Positions 14,061 through 14,360 of a stretch of DNA of 14,360 nt are shown here, piece after piece; position 1 is the first letter of the stretch; each line of letters opens with the position of its first letter. The notes below the pieces were generated by a model that worked only from the letters and a program-made list of their open reading frames with translations, was not told the DNA's origin and ran no database searches. A program made the position numbers and the translations under genes. Source of the stretch: Paenibacillaceae bacterium (lineage in GTDB: Bacteria > Bacillota > Bacilli > Paenibacillales > NBRC-103111); the NCBI GenBank assembly GCA_020697475.1, contig JAJFMO010000020.1, positions 1 through 14,360 on the forward strand, read 5' to 3'.

Positions 14061-14360
14061 TTGGCGAAAACTCCGCACGTCATCATCATTATGGCCGACC
14101 AATTGCGCAAGGACGCCATCGGCGAGCAATATACCCCGCATATCCATGCGCTGCGGCAGCAAAGCTTCGATTTCGAACGGACGTATTGCGCTTCACCGCT
14201 GTGCGTGCCGGCCCGCGGCGCCTTCTTTACAGGCACTTATCCGAACGTGAACGGCAGCCTGATCAACCCCGGCAAGACGAAAGACCGGGTTCACGGAATT
14301 GTCAATCCGGAGCGGCCCAATTTGTACGAGCTGATGGAATCGGATTGGGATAGCTGGCAT
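14061..14360 (+). CDS. Type I (C-type) sulfatase, N-terminal 100 residues (sulfatase 3, cut by window edge)
   Basis: The frame is open from the start to the last base of the window. It shows the N-terminal strand HVIIIMADQLRKD with metal ligand D13, the segment TPHIHALRQQSFDFERTYCA, and the formylglycine signature C48-V-P-A-R52 followed by GAFFTG. I chose TTG 14061, with AAGGAG 9 nt upstream; the in-frame ATG at 14052 directly abuts that AAGGAG and cannot use it. No signal peptide. It is divergent from the oxidoreductase gene. The rest of the active site lies beyond the window. Confidence 0.9.
   Translation, partial: MAKTPHVIIIMADQLRKDAIGEQYTPHIHALRQQSFDFERTYCASPLCVPARGAFFTGTYPNVNGSLINPGKTKDRVHGIVNPERPNLYELMESDWDSWH

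Overview
The window looks like accessory chromosome of a Gram-positive bacterium of the Paenibacillus/Cohnella type. The evidence is AGGAGG-like ribosome sites before nearly every gene, several TTG starts, a serine/alanine-rich lipoprotein solute-binding protein, and moderately GC-rich coding sequence. The genus is an inference from style. No rRNA, tRNA, CRISPR or transposase was seen.

Layout. Bases 1-1091 hold no convincing gene. They contain an exact 51-bp tandem array of ten units (2-511), a plain spacer, and a second, degenerate series of hairpin cores at 50/51-bp steps (666-1013). A putative promoter then leads into sulfatase 1 (1092-2702) and a GtaA/DUF4965-type protein (2754-4772), closed by a terminator that overlaps its stop codon. 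A 291-bp leader follows, with a near-perfect Shine-Dalgarno sequence in front of an 8-codon ORF, a 10-bp direct repeat and a cre-like site. After it come a lipoprotein ABC solute-binding protein (5064-6422), a Tat-exported PhoD phosphoesterase (6453-8123), a GH123-like glycosidase (8217-9905), an enolase-superfamily sugar-acid dehydratase/racemase (9982-11133) and sulfatase 2 (11169-12656), all on the plus strand. A Gfo/Idh/MocA oxidoreductase (12689-13876) converges on this block from the minus strand. Its strong promoter lies back to back with the start of sulfatase 3, which runs off the right edge.

Working model (inference). This is a carbohydrate-use locus for a sulfated glycan that probably contains N-acetylgalactosamine or a related 2-acetamido sugar. 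The binding protein would capture the oligosaccharide. Three C-type sulfatases with different active-site sequences would remove different sulfate esters, the GH123-like enzyme would cut the glycosidic bond, and the oxidoreductase plus the MR-type enzyme would process the released sugar or sugar acid. The sulfatases, GH123-like and GtaA-like proteins have no visible signal peptide, so the chemistry appears cytosolic. Only the binding protein (Sec lipoprotein) and PhoD (Tat, possibly lipoprotein) are exported. The permeases, the sulfatase-maturation enzyme and a regulator are not in the window. The least explained parts are the two phased repeat arrays and the mini-ORF leader.
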